DNA from: JABSSA01 sp039975755
Lineage (GTDB): Bacteria > Pseudomonadota > Alphaproteobacteria > Rhodobacterales > Rhodobacteraceae
Direction: 5' to 3'
Assembly: GCA_039975755.1 (NCBI GenBank)
Contig: JBDWGM010000004.1
Location: 1-64,000, forward strand
DNA: 64,000 nucleotides
In this document: positions 17,456 to 26,905 of the stretch, piece by piece
Layout: each line of letters begins with the position of its first letter
How positions within the stretch are numbered: position 1 is the first letter of the stretch
Notes under the pieces: model-generated
What the model was told of the DNA's origin: nothing
The model's database searches: none
Seen by the model: only the letters and a program-made list of their open reading frames with translations
Program-made: the position numbers and the translations under genes

Positions 17456-18991
17456 ATGTTTCGACGCATTCCAAAGGGCCAACCTGTGAAGCCGAACATC
17501 CTTTTTATCCAGGTCGATCAGTTGGCGGCGCAGTTTTTGCGGTGCTACGGCGATCAGGTCGTGCACACCCCAAACCTTGATCGTCTGGCCGCAGAAGGCA
17601 CGGTGTTTGAGACCACCTATTGCAATTTCCCGCTATGTTCCCCTTCGCGCGCATCAATGGCGACGGGGAAGTTATGTTCGGGAATTGGGGCATATGACAA
17701 CGCAGCAGAACTGCCTGCCTCAACCCCAACCTATGCCCACTATTTGCGCGCCGCCGGTTACCAAACCGCGCTGTCTGGCAAAATGCACTTCATTGGTCCC
17801 GACCAGCATCATGGCTTTGAACGCCGTCTGACCCCAGATCTTTATCCTGCCGATTTCTCTTGGGTTCCGAACTGGGAGGACGAAGGCGAGCGAGACACAA
17901 ATGATCCGCGTTCAGTCACAATTGCTGGCGTTTGCGAGCGGTCAATGCAAATCGATTTTGATGACTTGGTGACATTCCATGCCGTCCAGCACCTCTATGA
18001 TATCGCCCGTAGCGCAGACAAACGCCCGTTCTTTTTGCAGGTCTCCTTCACACATCCCCATGAACCCTATCTGTGCAAAAAGGAATTCTGGGACCTCTAC
18101 GAAAACTCAGACATTCCCTTGCCAGACGTGCCTGCCCTGCCCGAAAGTGAACATGACGCCCATTCTGTGCGACTGTTGTCAGATTTCGGGATGTTGGACG
18201 TGCGGTTTGACGACGCGGATATCCTGACCGCACGGCGCGCTTATTACGGTTCGATCAGCTACCTTGATGGTAAAATTGGCGAACTTCTGGATACTCTTGA
18301 GCGTACAGGACAACGCGATAACACTGTCATTGTCTTTACATCCGATCATGGCGAAATGCTGGGTGAACGCGGGATGTGGTTCAAGAAACACTTTTTCGAA
18401 CCGTCATTGAAGGTGCCCCTTATCATCACCGGCGGTGCTTTCAAGTCGGGCCACGCATCAACACCCGCTTCGCTGGTTGATCTGTTGCCAACCTTTATGG
18501 GTATCGCTGAGGGGGCTGGTTGGACGTCGCCTGTGGAAACTTTGGACGGTGAAGACCTTGCCACCAAGCTGTCCGCCGAACCCAACCGTCCCATATATGC
18601 GGAATACCTTGCCGAAGCGACAACCGCACCGATCTTTATGGTCCGGCAAGGACCATTCAAATATATCTATTCCAGCGCTGACCCACCGCTTCTTTTTGAT
18701 GTGGAAAACGATCCGTCAGAACAGCGAAATCTTGCAGGATTGGCAGAACACGCCACAGAGGAAACCCGGCTGCACGCCTTGGTGACAAAACGTTGGGACA
18801 GTGCAGATCTGTCAGAACGCATTCGCCTCAGTCAGAAACGCCGACACCTTGTTTTAAAGAGCGATCTGCAAGGACAACGACCACGTTGGAATCACGACGA
18901 AGACCCTGGCGAACAAGTCGTTTGGTACAGGGGCGAAACCACTTATAGCGATTGGGCGTTCAAATACCTCCCTCTAGCTGAAGACAATTGA
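17456..18991 (+). CDS. Type I sulfatase, choline-sulfatase-like
   Basis: A 511-residue alkaline-phosphatase-superfamily enzyme. The motif CSPSRASMATGK at residue 61 supplies the cysteine converted to formylglycine, the catalytic residue of type I sulfatases. PNILFIQVDQLAAQFLRCYG and VIVFTSDHGEMLGERGMW give the metal-binding aspartates. It resembles BetC choline-sulfatase, but no betaine genes are nearby, so the substrate is open. The N-terminus could start at GTG 17486 instead of ATG 17456. The stop lies one base before the aconitase X start, so the genes are coupled, which suggests a shared pathway. Confidence 0.82.
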   Translation: MFRRIPKGQPVKPNILFIQVDQLAAQFLRCYGDQVVHTPNLDRLAAEGTVFETTYCNFPLCSPSRASMATGKLCSGIGAYDNAAELPASTPTYAHYLRAAGYQTALSGKMHFIGPDQHHGFERRLTPDLYPADFSWVPNWEDEGERDTNDPRSVTIAGVCERSMQIDFDDLVTFHAVQHLYDIARSADKRPFFLQVSFTHPHEPYLCKKEFWDLYENSDIPLPDVPALPESEHDAHSVRLLSDFGMLDVRFDDADILTARRAYYGSISYLDGKIGELLDTLERTGQRDNTVIVFTSDHGEMLGERGMWFKKHFFEPSLKVPLIITGGAFKSGHASTPASLVDLLPTFMGIAEGAGWTSPVETLDGEDLATKLSAEPNRPIYAEYLAEATTAPIFMVRQGPFKYIYSSADPPLLFDVENDPSEQRNLAGLAEHATEETRLHALVTKRWDSADLSERIRLSQKRRHLVLKSDLQGQRPRWNHDEDPGEQVVWYRGETTYSDWAFKYLPLAEDN

Positions 18992-18992
18992 A

Positions 18993-20699
18993 ATGGCAGC
19001 ACCCAAGGCCTTGCTGATCGTACCGGCGCAAGTCGAAGCCGAGGTGGTAACGTGCAAAGACGGCCTGAGCTTTTGGGGCGGCGTTGATCCGGACACAGGA
19101 GTGGTGATTGACGCGCACCACCCGCTTCACGGCCAGTCACTGGCGGGCAAAATCGTTCTTATGCCGACAAGCCGCGGCTCTTGCTCTGGCAGTGGTGTGC
19201 TTTTGCAATTGGCCCTGAACGGATGTGCGCCGGCGTTGTTCGTTTTTCGTGAGGATGAAGAAGTGCTTACGTTGGGTGCATTGATCGCCTCGCGCATGTT
19301 TGATCGAAACGTTGGTATCCTGCGTCTGGCCCCAGAGGATTATGACAGGTTGTGCACAAAGAACACTGCAAAGCTACAAGGCAATCGGCTAACGGCCGCG
19401 CAGCTTTCTGTTGACCTGCATCAGGTCACGCAAAATGACCTGGACCTGAGCACCGGCGACAAAGCCATGTTGGCCGGTGACAAAGGCAAGCCCGCAGCCC
19501 TTGGGATGGACGTCATTTGCGCCATGGCAGCTTCGCAAGGGGCAAGGCGATTGATCGACGTCACACGAGGCCACATCGACGGGTGTATCTATGCCCATGA
19601 GGCAAACCTCATCTTTGCGACAACCATGGCCGAAATGGGCGCGAAGGTAACCATCCCAACCACGATCAACGCAATCTCGGTTGATCGCGAGAACTGGACC
19701 AAACACGATATGCCGCCTGATTTTGGGCGGGCCGCGAGCCGATTGGCCGATGCCTATGTCCAAATGGGTGCGCGTCCGACATTCACCTGCGCGCCTTACC
19801 TTGCCGATGATGTGCCCCAACTGGGCGAAGACATCGGTTGGTCGGAATCCAATGCTGTGATTTTTGCCAACAGCGTGTTGGGTGCGCGGACGGCCAAGCA
19901 TCCCGATTACCTTGATCTGTTTATTGCACTGACCGGGCGCGCACCGGAAACTGGTGTCTACCTGTCAGAGAACCGTCGCCCGCGCGTTGTGATCGATGTC
20001 GAAATGCCCGACGATTATGACGATGCGATTTGGCCGTTGCTTGGCTGGATTACGGGCCGTTTGGCCCCGGATCGCATTCCGGTGCTGAGGGGGATCGAAC
20101 AAAGCACACCAAACCGGGATGACCTGCGCGCAGTGTGTGCAGCATTTGGAACCACATCAGCTGCAGCCCTATTGCATGTGACCGGCGTGACGCCAGAAGG
20201 TGATGTTGAACCCACTGCCGATGCAAGGCACGCAACAATTACCCCTGCCGATTTCGCCGCCGCGTGGGATGAACTGAATAGCGGGTCAGAAAAGATCGAT
20301 CTGGTTGCTTTGGGCAGCCCGCATTTTTCATTAGAAGAAACGCGCCGATTTGCCGAACTGATGGCAAGCCAGCAAAAACACTCAGACGTATCTGTCATCA
20401 TAACATTGGGGCGCGATACCTTTGCCCAAGCGCAAACCGAAGGCCTTGCCACTCAACTTCAGGCGATAGGTGTTCAGTTCTATTCAGACTTGTGCTGGTG
20501 CTCGATTGTGGAACCAGTGTTTCCAACACAGACGAAAACCTTGATGACGAATTCGGGAAAATACGCCCATTATGCCCCGGGCCTTAGCGGAAGAAACGTA
20601 CGCTTTGGAGGCCTGGCTGATTGCGCCCAAGCCGCTGTCACTGGCATGGCCCCGACTGAGCCGCCCAAATGGGTGTCTTTCACCAAGCCTAAAACGTAG
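18993..20699 (+). CDS. Aconitase X, fused swivelling and catalytic domains (hydroxyproline dehydratase candidate)
   Basis: The 568-residue protein joins an N-terminal AcnX small (swivelling) domain, residues about 1-125 with LMPTSRGSCSGSGVLLQLAL, to the AcnX large domain beginning at RLTAAQLSVDLHQ, with DLDLSTGDKAMLAGDKGKPA. Characterised bacterial AcnX proteins dehydrate cis-3-hydroxy-L-proline, while archaeal ones act on mevalonate 5-phosphate. No proline or isoprenoid genes adjoin here. Cysteines at FTCAPYL and DLCWCSIVEP could hold an iron-sulphur cluster. The last 11 bases overlap the convergent aminotransferase gene. Confidence 0.85.
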   Translation: MAAPKALLIVPAQVEAEVVTCKDGLSFWGGVDPDTGVVIDAHHPLHGQSLAGKIVLMPTSRGSCSGSGVLLQLALNGCAPALFVFREDEEVLTLGALIASRMFDRNVGILRLAPEDYDRLCTKNTAKLQGNRLTAAQLSVDLHQVTQNDLDLSTGDKAMLAGDKGKPAALGMDVICAMAASQGARRLIDVTRGHIDGCIYAHEANLIFATTMAEMGAKVTIPTTINAISVDRENWTKHDMPPDFGRAASRLADAYVQMGARPTFTCAPYLADDVPQLGEDIGWSESNAVIFANSVLGARTAKHPDYLDLFIALTGRAPETGVYLSENRRPRVVIDVEMPDDYDDAIWPLLGWITGRLAPDRIPVLRGIEQSTPNRDDLRAVCAAFGTTSAAALLHVTGVTPEGDVEPTADARHATITPADFAAAWDELNSGSEKIDLVALGSPHFSLEETRRFAELMASQQKHSDVSVIITLGRDTFAQAQTEGLATQLQAIGVQFYSDLCWCSIVEPVFPTQTKTLMTNSGKYAHYAPGLSGRNVRFGGLADCAQAAVTGMAPTEPPKWVSFTKPKT

Positions 20700-21621
20700 C
20701 GCCGGTGTCTGCAGTGATCAGCTCTTTATAGAGCTTTTGAATACGCTCCATCACAGGGCGGTCGCTGGTTCCAATCGGCTTGCCGTCGATCTCTGACACA
20801 GGGGTTTGCGCGCCGAACGTCCCTGTCAAAAAGGCTTCGTCTGCATTGTAGGTTTCAAAAAGCGAATAGTTGCGTTCGAAGACCGGGATATCGTTGTCGC
20901 GGCAGATATCGATAACCTTTTGGCGGGTCACGCCATTCATGCAGTAATCCTCGGTCGAGGTCCAAACTTGCCCCTTGCGTACGATAAAGAAATTGCAGGC
21001 ATTGGTTGTATTCACAAACCCATGCGGGTCGAGCACCAGCCCTTCATCTGCCCCCATCTGTTCCGCTTGCAAGCAGGCCAGAACACAGTTCAGTTTGGAA
21101 TGGCTGTTGTATTTGGCGTCTTGACTCATCGGCAGGCCGCGCACCTGAGGTACCGTGGCCAGACGAATGCCGGTCTTTAACCCGCCTGCAGGTTTCGAAT
21201 GTTCAATGATGATCACCAGTGTCGGGCCGGATCGGCTGAGCGAGGGGTTTTGAAACGATTTCACCTTGGTGCCGCGCGTCAGCATCAAACGGCAATGGGC
21301 GTCGGTGGTCATACCGTTTGCTTTGGCGGTCTTGTTCAACGCATCCAAGATGCCATTACGGTCCATGCCAACATCAAGTGACACCGCCTTGCACGAGCAA
21401 AAAAAGCGGTCCATATGTTCATCAAAGAACGACCATTTCCCGTTATAAAGACGCATCCCTTCCCACATGCCATCGCCCAACATAAAGCCGCTGTCATAGA
21501 CCGACACTTTGGCGTCGTCGCGATGCACGATCTCACCATTTACATAGATCTTGATGTCCATGTTGCGCAGGTCTTCATCTGCGTCGTGGGTGGTTCTTTT
21601 GGTCTCAGGCATTTGGGTCAT
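20689..21621 (-). CDS. Class IV (D-amino acid/branched-chain type) PLP aminotransferase
   Basis: About 310 residues of fold-type IV aminotransferase. FMLGDGMWEGMRLYNGKW is the N-terminal motif, and the lysine in KYNSHSKLNCVLACLQAE is the PLP Schiff-base candidate. The motif GFVNTTNACNFFIV replaces the usual glutamate before the conserved Asn: threonine stands where D-alanine transaminase has Glu, the residue that contacts the PLP ring nitrogen. I believe a roseobacter subfamily shares this. I chose ATG at 21621 (MTQMPETK); MDIKIYVNGE is a downstream alternative. It follows the SDR gene on the minus strand by 40 bases. Confidence 0.8.
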   Translation of the reverse strand: MTQMPETKRTTHDADEDLRNMDIKIYVNGEIVHRDDAKVSVYDSGFMLGDGMWEGMRLYNGKWSFFDEHMDRFFCSCKAVSLDVGMDRNGILDALNKTAKANGMTTDAHCRLMLTRGTKVKSFQNPSLSRSGPTLVIIIEHSKPAGGLKTGIRLATVPQVRGLPMSQDAKYNSHSKLNCVLACLQAEQMGADEGLVLDPHGFVNTTNACNFFIVRKGQVWTSTEDYCMNGVTRQKVIDICRDNDIPVFERNYSLFETYNADEAFLTGTFGAQTPVSEIDGKPIGTSDRPVMERIQKLYKELITADTGATF

Positions 21622-21661
21622 CCATTTGATTGGAGCGGGACGATAGATTTCCAGCCAATAT

Positions 21662-22390
21662 TTAGACGGCGGTATATCCACCATCGATTGGCAGGCATAC
21701 ACCTGAAATCATTGCGGCACCGTCTGACAATAAAAAGACAACCGGTGCCGCGATATCGTCTTCGGTCGCCCATTTCTGAAGCGGCATCGTTTCCAGGAAA
21801 GGGCCTTGGATTTCTGGACGCCCCCAATACCACGCGGACATGGGCGTCATTACCACCGTCGGGTTGACCCCATTGACCCGGATACCGTGGGGCCCAAGCT
21901 CCATCGCAGAAACGCGGGTTATGTTGTCCAACGCCGCCTTGGACGAGCCATAGGAAATATGCCCGCGCAATGCGACCAAAGACGCTTGGCTTGATACGTT
22001 TACAATCGCCCCGCCCTTGCCCAAGCGGATCATCGATTGCGACGCATACTTCGTTACCAACAAGGCCCCGCGTGCATTGATCGACATCACTTTGTCAAAC
22101 ACGCTGATGTCTGTTTCCATTGGGGTAGCGATTTCGCCGCCAAAGCCACCACAGTTGACGGCCCCCCATAGGTCTAGATCTTCAAGCGCTTCGCGTATTT
22201 CTTCTTCGGATTCCAGATCGAACGCCAAAGTCCGACACCCCGTTTCTTTGGCCAATTCCCCCAGCTTTTCTTGATCACGACCATTCGCAATGATGTCTGC
22301 ACCAGCCTCTGCCAAATGCCGCACGATCGCGCCACCAATACCGCCGCTTGCGCCGGTTACAAGGATCGGACCTTTGTTAAGACCATTCAT
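21662..22390 (-). CDS. Short-chain dehydrogenase/reductase, L-xylulose (dicarbonyl) reductase-like
   Basis: A 242-residue Rossmann oxidoreductase. TGASGGIGGAI binds the cofactor, and ANGRDQEKLGEL favours NADPH. NVSSQASL and YGSSKAALD hold the catalytic Ser, Tyr and Lys. VNPTVVMTPM resembles the L-xylulose/dicarbonyl reductase group. It is the first gene of a minus-strand pair with the aminotransferase, so it may act on the keto product or substrate of that enzyme. The sugar assignment is by similarity alone. Confidence 0.82.
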   Translation of the reverse strand: MNGLNKGPILVTGASGGIGGAIVRHLAEAGADIIANGRDQEKLGELAKETGCRTLAFDLESEEEIREALEDLDLWGAVNCGGFGGEIATPMETDISVFDKVMSINARGALLVTKYASQSMIRLGKGGAIVNVSSQASLVALRGHISYGSSKAALDNITRVSAMELGPHGIRVNGVNPTVVMTPMSAWYWGRPEIQGPFLETMPLQKWATEDDIAAPVVFLLSDGAAMISGVCLPIDGGYTAV

Positions 22391-22502
22391 CGGATTATCC
22401 TTTAGAAGCCTGCGACCGTATGTTCTGAATTACAGGGACACACCCCATTCAAACATGCTAAAAAGCAATCATAGTTGACTTTGTCCGTCAATGTTTCGAC
22501 GC

Positions 22503-23885
22503 CTAAGAGGTTTGAGGCGCGCTCGCATTGTAGACAAGCCCCCCGATTTCTTGGTTTGCAACGCGGTTCGCGACGATCAATGCAATGATCCACCCTGAAC
22601 TGACCGCAATACCGATGCCAAGCCACACACCCCACACGCTCATGTCGAACACGCCAATCAAAAGCCACACAAAAAATGCGACGCCAAAACCTTGGCGATA
22701 GATCGAGATCCATAGCGTCCAGATTGGGCGTTTGAGTGCTTGCAAAAACGAATTTATGGAGAACAACATCATATAGATCGTGAGTAGAAAGCTATCTACG
22801 CGCAGATAGCTGACACCGACATCTATGACTGCCTGAGTATCGGTAAACAGCGACATCACAATAGGCGCACCAAGCCACAAGATTGGCGCGACAACGATGG
22901 TCATAACGAACCCTAACTTCCAACAAAACCAAAGTGCGTCACGGACGCGTTCATGGTTGCCTGCCCCAAAGTTTTGCGCAGCGATAGGTAACAGCGCACC
23001 CGTCATGCCAAAGACGGGCAAGAGTAAGACCTGTTCGACCCGCAACGCGACAGCATAAGCAGCCAGCGCATGTTCCCCAAACCCTTTCAGCGCATATTGT
23101 ACGGCAAATCCCGAGATGAACATGACCAGAAAAGCAGAGGCAGTCGGAATCATCTGGGCTAAGATTTCTCGGTAGCGACCAAGATCGGGCATAAGCTCGC
23201 GCAGCCCGGCCCCTTTTATCACACGCAGGTTATGCACAGCGCGTAATACAAACAACATGACACCGGTCTGTGAAACGACCGTAGCCAATGCGATGCCATT
23301 GAACCCAATCCCCGGGATCACCCCAGGAATACCATATATAAACAACGGATTAAGACCAATGTTGGCAAGAAACGCTGTCATCATCGCGCGCTGCATCGTG
23401 ACCGTATCCCCGTGGGCCTGCAATATCCCGTTAGCGGCGTATGCGATCAAAAACCCTGGAAGGGCCGACAATAGCCAATAAAAATAACCATTGGCAGCGT
23501 CCCGATATCCGCCGGGCTCGGAAATCAACGCAATGAGCAATGGCCCTGCAAACCCACCTGCCACGACAAGGATCAAAGTCATGACAAATGCAAAGGACAG
23601 GCCCTGCATGGCGGTCCGCCTTGTCGCGGCGTCGTCTTTTTTACCGCGTGCATTCCCGACAAGGGCCCCCATCGCTGATCCTATACCAAACCCAACGGCC
23701 ATCATTATGAAAAAGGCTTGGAACCCGATGGCCAGACCGGCTTGCGCCTGAGTAGACAACTGACCCGCGAAATAGATATCGACAACGTTATAGAGCGTTG
23801 AAAAAAGCATCCCCATCGCGGCTGGTACAGCAAGCGTGCGGAAATGGTCGGAAATTGGACCTTCGGTCAGGTCATGATCTTGCAT
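22503..23885 (-). CDS. MATE-family multidrug efflux transporter
   Basis: A 460-residue protein with 12 predicted helices in two bundles. AMGMLFSTLYNVVDIYFAGQ and GFGIGSAMGALVGNARGKKD are NorM-like motifs; the second half begins near QMIPTASAFLVMFISG. MATE proteins extrude cations or drugs in exchange for sodium or protons. The gene is alone, with about 110 bases to the SDR gene. Substrate unknown. Confidence 0.87.
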   Translation of the reverse strand: MQDHDLTEGPISDHFRTLAVPAAMGMLFSTLYNVVDIYFAGQLSTQAQAGLAIGFQAFFIMMAVGFGIGSAMGALVGNARGKKDDAATRRTAMQGLSFAFVMTLILVVAGGFAGPLLIALISEPGGYRDAANGYFYWLLSALPGFLIAYAANGILQAHGDTVTMQRAMMTAFLANIGLNPLFIYGIPGVIPGIGFNGIALATVVSQTGVMLFVLRAVHNLRVIKGAGLRELMPDLGRYREILAQMIPTASAFLVMFISGFAVQYALKGFGEHALAAYAVALRVEQVLLLPVFGMTGALLPIAAQNFGAGNHERVRDALWFCWKLGFVMTIVVAPILWLGAPIVMSLFTDTQAVIDVGVSYLRVDSFLLTIYMMLFSINSFLQALKRPIWTLWISIYRQGFGVAFFVWLLIGVFDMSVWGVWLGIGIAVSSGWIIALIVANRVANQEIGGLVYNASAPQTS

Positions 23886-24096
23886 GATGAGGGCTTTCGC
23901 TAGAGTCAGGCCGAGCCGATGGACGCGTGCGCCCCAAGGTCAGACGACACATAATGTCACCCGACGCTGTCGAAGCAACTCTTCTGTTTCACAAACCAAA
24001 AGTTATTATGGGCATTGGTCGCCGAACTGGACGGTCGGAATCCAATTCTACGCCCATTTCCTGATGGTCTGTTCGTCTCTGGATGTAACCGTAACC

Positions 24097-25713
24097 CTAA
24101 TCCGTTTTTGGCGCAGGCTCTTGAACATCGGCCGTTATCAGGTCGGCAGGGTCACGTTCCCATTGGAACAACCAAACTTCGGTCAATTTTCGATCCTCGC
24201 CAGCCACATGTGCCGTAATTTCGATCAACCGTTCATCTTGTCCGTCCACATCGAAAAACAACCGCCAACGTCGTGTGGCGTCGTCAATTTTGTGCAATCC
24301 TAAGCCCGAAATCTCACCTGCCGATGTTGTCACAACGGGTTTCACAATCGCTTCTGGTGCCAGATCGCCAAGAGCGCCACCTTCAAAATCTACGACAAAT
24401 TTCCGGAGGTTCGGATTTTCAAGAGGCACTCCCGATGGTCCGCCGACACCTGTGCGTGTGCTGTGAACATAGGCCAATTCGCCGGCCCCATCAGCAGGCA
24501 ATGCACCCCAATGCATTTTGTAACTATAGGTGCGTGTCTCACCCGCTTTGGGTGCATTCTCCGGCATCCAAAACAGAACTATGTTATCTTCGATTTCCAG
24601 CTCCGCCGGTATTTCGACCAATCGAATAGTACCTGCGCCCCAATCACCAATAGGTTCGATCATTACCGAAGGTCGGTTGTGATACTGTGCACCCGCATCT
24701 TGATAGGCTTCATAATAGCGGTCCCGCTGAAGCAAACCGAATTGAACAACGTCCTCTCCCGAGAAATAGGAATTGGAAACGTTATGTGGATTGTTCAACG
24801 GCCTTACCAATACGTCGCCAGACCCACGGATGATCTGCAACGCGTCACTGTCATGGACCTGCGCGCGGAAATCATCGAACACACGCTCAGAATGTTCAGC
24901 GAAATAGAACATCGATGTCAGCGGCGCGAGGCCAAGCTGTCGGATATCCGTGCGGAAATTGAGTTCGGATTCGACTTCGATCACTGTGTCTGCGCCCGGT
25001 GAAATAACAAAGCGATACGCCCCGGTGACGGATGCACTGTCCATGGCTGCGTAAATTTCTAATGCAGCGTTTTCCGTCTCTGGCCGCACAACCCAAAAGG
25101 ACGTGAAGCGGGGAAATTCCTCTGGTGTATTTAACCACGTATCAATGGAAAGACCCCGAGCCGATAACCCGTAACTGTTGCCAGCCCCCAAGGCGCGGAA
25201 ATAGCTAGCCCCCAGAAAGGTAACCAGCTCGTCGAACTTTGCTGATGTGTTCAAGGGTGCGTTGACTTTTAGCCCAGCGACACCGGACAGTTCTGCGTGT
25301 TCTGGCACCCGATCTGCAAGATCGTTTCGATATTCAAAATCGTCTGTGCCAAAGATTAAAGGCCGCGCCTGACCATCGACGACTTCGTATACCTGTACAG
25401 GATCCGGAAATAGCCAACCGGGGTGAAACGCCTGCAATTGGAAAGGTCGCGCACTATCTGCCCAACGAGATTGGCTCGGGCGGAAATAGATGTTGCGATA
25501 ATCGTCATAGGTCAGGTTCTCGAGAAAGTTATCCAAAGGCATTGGCGGCGCATCAGGCACCTTGGCCCGTTCCTGCATCTGACTTTTGAGCCACTCGAAC
25601 GAAAATGGTACTGCTGAATCTGTTGTCTGCGCGTTCGAATGTCTCGCGACTGTCGTACTTGCCAGTAAGCCTGCCAGCACACTGCGCCGTGTGATGCGTT
25701 TTTGAAGTAACAT
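24097..25713 (-). CDS. opgG: Periplasmic glucan biosynthesis protein, OpgG/MdoG family
   Basis: The 538-residue protein begins with a Tat-like signal: RITRRSVLAGLLAS, with the RR pair and a hydrophobic stretch cleaved near NAQ. The mature part has the OpgG fold, with FLENLTYDDYRNIYFRPSQS and the highly conserved FYFAEHSERVFDDFRAQVHD. OpgG and OpgD act in the periplasm to form the branched osmoregulated glucans. Roseobacters often have OpgG without a neighbouring opgH, and none is seen here. OpgD is the alternative name because of the Tat signal. The ATG at 25713 is preferred to the adjacent TTG. Confidence 0.85.
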   Translation of the reverse strand: MLLQKRITRRSVLAGLLASTTVARHSNAQTTDSAVPFSFEWLKSQMQERAKVPDAPPMPLDNFLENLTYDDYRNIYFRPSQSRWADSARPFQLQAFHPGWLFPDPVQVYEVVDGQARPLIFGTDDFEYRNDLADRVPEHAELSGVAGLKVNAPLNTSAKFDELVTFLGASYFRALGAGNSYGLSARGLSIDTWLNTPEEFPRFTSFWVVRPETENAALEIYAAMDSASVTGAYRFVISPGADTVIEVESELNFRTDIRQLGLAPLTSMFYFAEHSERVFDDFRAQVHDSDALQIIRGSGDVLVRPLNNPHNVSNSYFSGEDVVQFGLLQRDRYYEAYQDAGAQYHNRPSVMIEPIGDWGAGTIRLVEIPAELEIEDNIVLFWMPENAPKAGETRTYSYKMHWGALPADGAGELAYVHSTRTGVGGPSGVPLENPNLRKFVVDFEGGALGDLAPEAIVKPVVTTSAGEISGLGLHKIDDATRRWRLFFDVDGQDERLIEITAHVAGEDRKLTEVWLFQWERDPADLITADVQEPAPKTD

Positions 25714-26005
25714 CAAGTGTCGGTTCCTTCATTCGGAATGGCGAAGGCACTGAGCCGCTGATCGCCCGAGATTGGTTTGACGCGAGGCATACACAACCAT
25801 CGCTGGATTCTTTCGGTCGCAAATAACCTGTTTTCTAAATGAAAGGCACGACACTTTCTCGCTAGTGGTCTGTACGTGAATATAAGCGTCGTTTTTGGCA
25901 ATTTCGCGCCGATACAGGGGTGTCATCCCAGTTCCGGCGCGGACATACCAACCTTGATCGAAGGTCCGGTTCAAAACAGACGCCAATTTTCTTGTCGAGA
26001 ATTCA

Positions 26006-26728
26006 TCAACCCGCCGGAAGATATTTCTCCAAGAACCCTTCTAATGCTGACCAGTATTCAGCGCCATCGCCACTGTCCAAAGCGGATGCACCATGGCGCC
26101 CTGACCCATTGGGCACAAACTCAACAACCGGACTGCCAATCTTTTTCGCAAAAGGTTTCCAATGACCGGCTTCGCCACGCGCGCTTGTTAAGAAAGCTGG
26201 CACTTGCATACCGCCCAGTTCTTTCGCGACGTAATTGCTCGATCCGTAATATTCGCCGGGCGAGAACGACATGACAGCATCCGCAAAAGTCTTGTCCTGC
26301 GCTGACAGCACCAAAACCAGCCCTGCTGAATAAGAAGATCCAAGAACGCCGACCCGGCGCGCGCCTGCGTTTTGACGTGCCCAATCAGATGCCGCAACAA
26401 GATCCGGGATTGCTGCAACAAAGCTGGTGCTTCCTCCAGCTGAAGCGACCGTTTCATTCCGCACACCATTGATTTGCCCACCAGAGCGTTGGTCAACTGC
26501 AAGGGTGGCATATCCAAGACCGTTCAACCGCTCAGAGATTTTGTGGTATTCGCCACGGCTTGCACCCGCCATGTGAAACAGAACAATAACCGCTGCGTAA
26601 TCGGCCTTGGGGGCTTTGAAGTCAGCAGTAACCGTGACACCGTCCGAAGCTTGGAACTGCACCGTTTCCGCCTGTGCAATTGAGATGGTTAAAAGCATCA
26701 CACTCAAAGCGCTGCGCAACAATTTCAT
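26006..26728 (-). CDS. Secreted alpha/beta hydrolase, dienelactone-hydrolase-like
   Basis: The 240-residue protein has a signal peptide ending at AQAET. GVLGSSYSAGLVL is the nucleophile elbow with serine, and GSGRHGASALDSGD carries the likely catalytic histidine. The family hydrolyses esters, lactones or peptides; no substrate can be assigned. An upstream in-frame start six codons earlier (MKKGPIM) is possible, but the signal peptide fits ATG 26728. A single gene in a minus-strand series, apparently not co-transcribed with OpgG. Confidence 0.78.
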   Translation of the reverse strand: MKLLRSALSVMLLTISIAQAETVQFQASDGVTVTADFKAPKADYAAVIVLFHMAGASRGEYHKISERLNGLGYATLAVDQRSGGQINGVRNETVASAGGSTSFVAAIPDLVAASDWARQNAGARRVGVLGSSYSAGLVLVLSAQDKTFADAVMSFSPGEYYGSSNYVAKELGGMQVPAFLTSARGEAGHWKPFAKKIGSPVVEFVPNGSGRHGASALDSGDGAEYWSALEGFLEKYLPAG

Positions 26729-26905
26729 GATGGGTCCTTTCTTCATCTAAAATTAGCGTAACAGTTTGAATGAAGGAGGCAGATAACGATTTTGAGATAA
26801 TTTACGACCGGATTTATGGCCAAGCAGGTCAAACGCAATCAAAGCGGTCATCCATCGAATGCAGTGAAATGGTTAAGGTGTTTGACCTTTGCGTGGACAC
26901 ATTTG

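Noticed and set aside
17456..18991. Firm naming of the sulfatase as betC
   Set aside because: No betaine genes are nearby, and the AcnX coupling suggests another substrate.
18993..20699. Mevalonate 5-phosphate dehydratase
   Set aside because: This AcnX role is archaeal; no isoprenoid genes are near.
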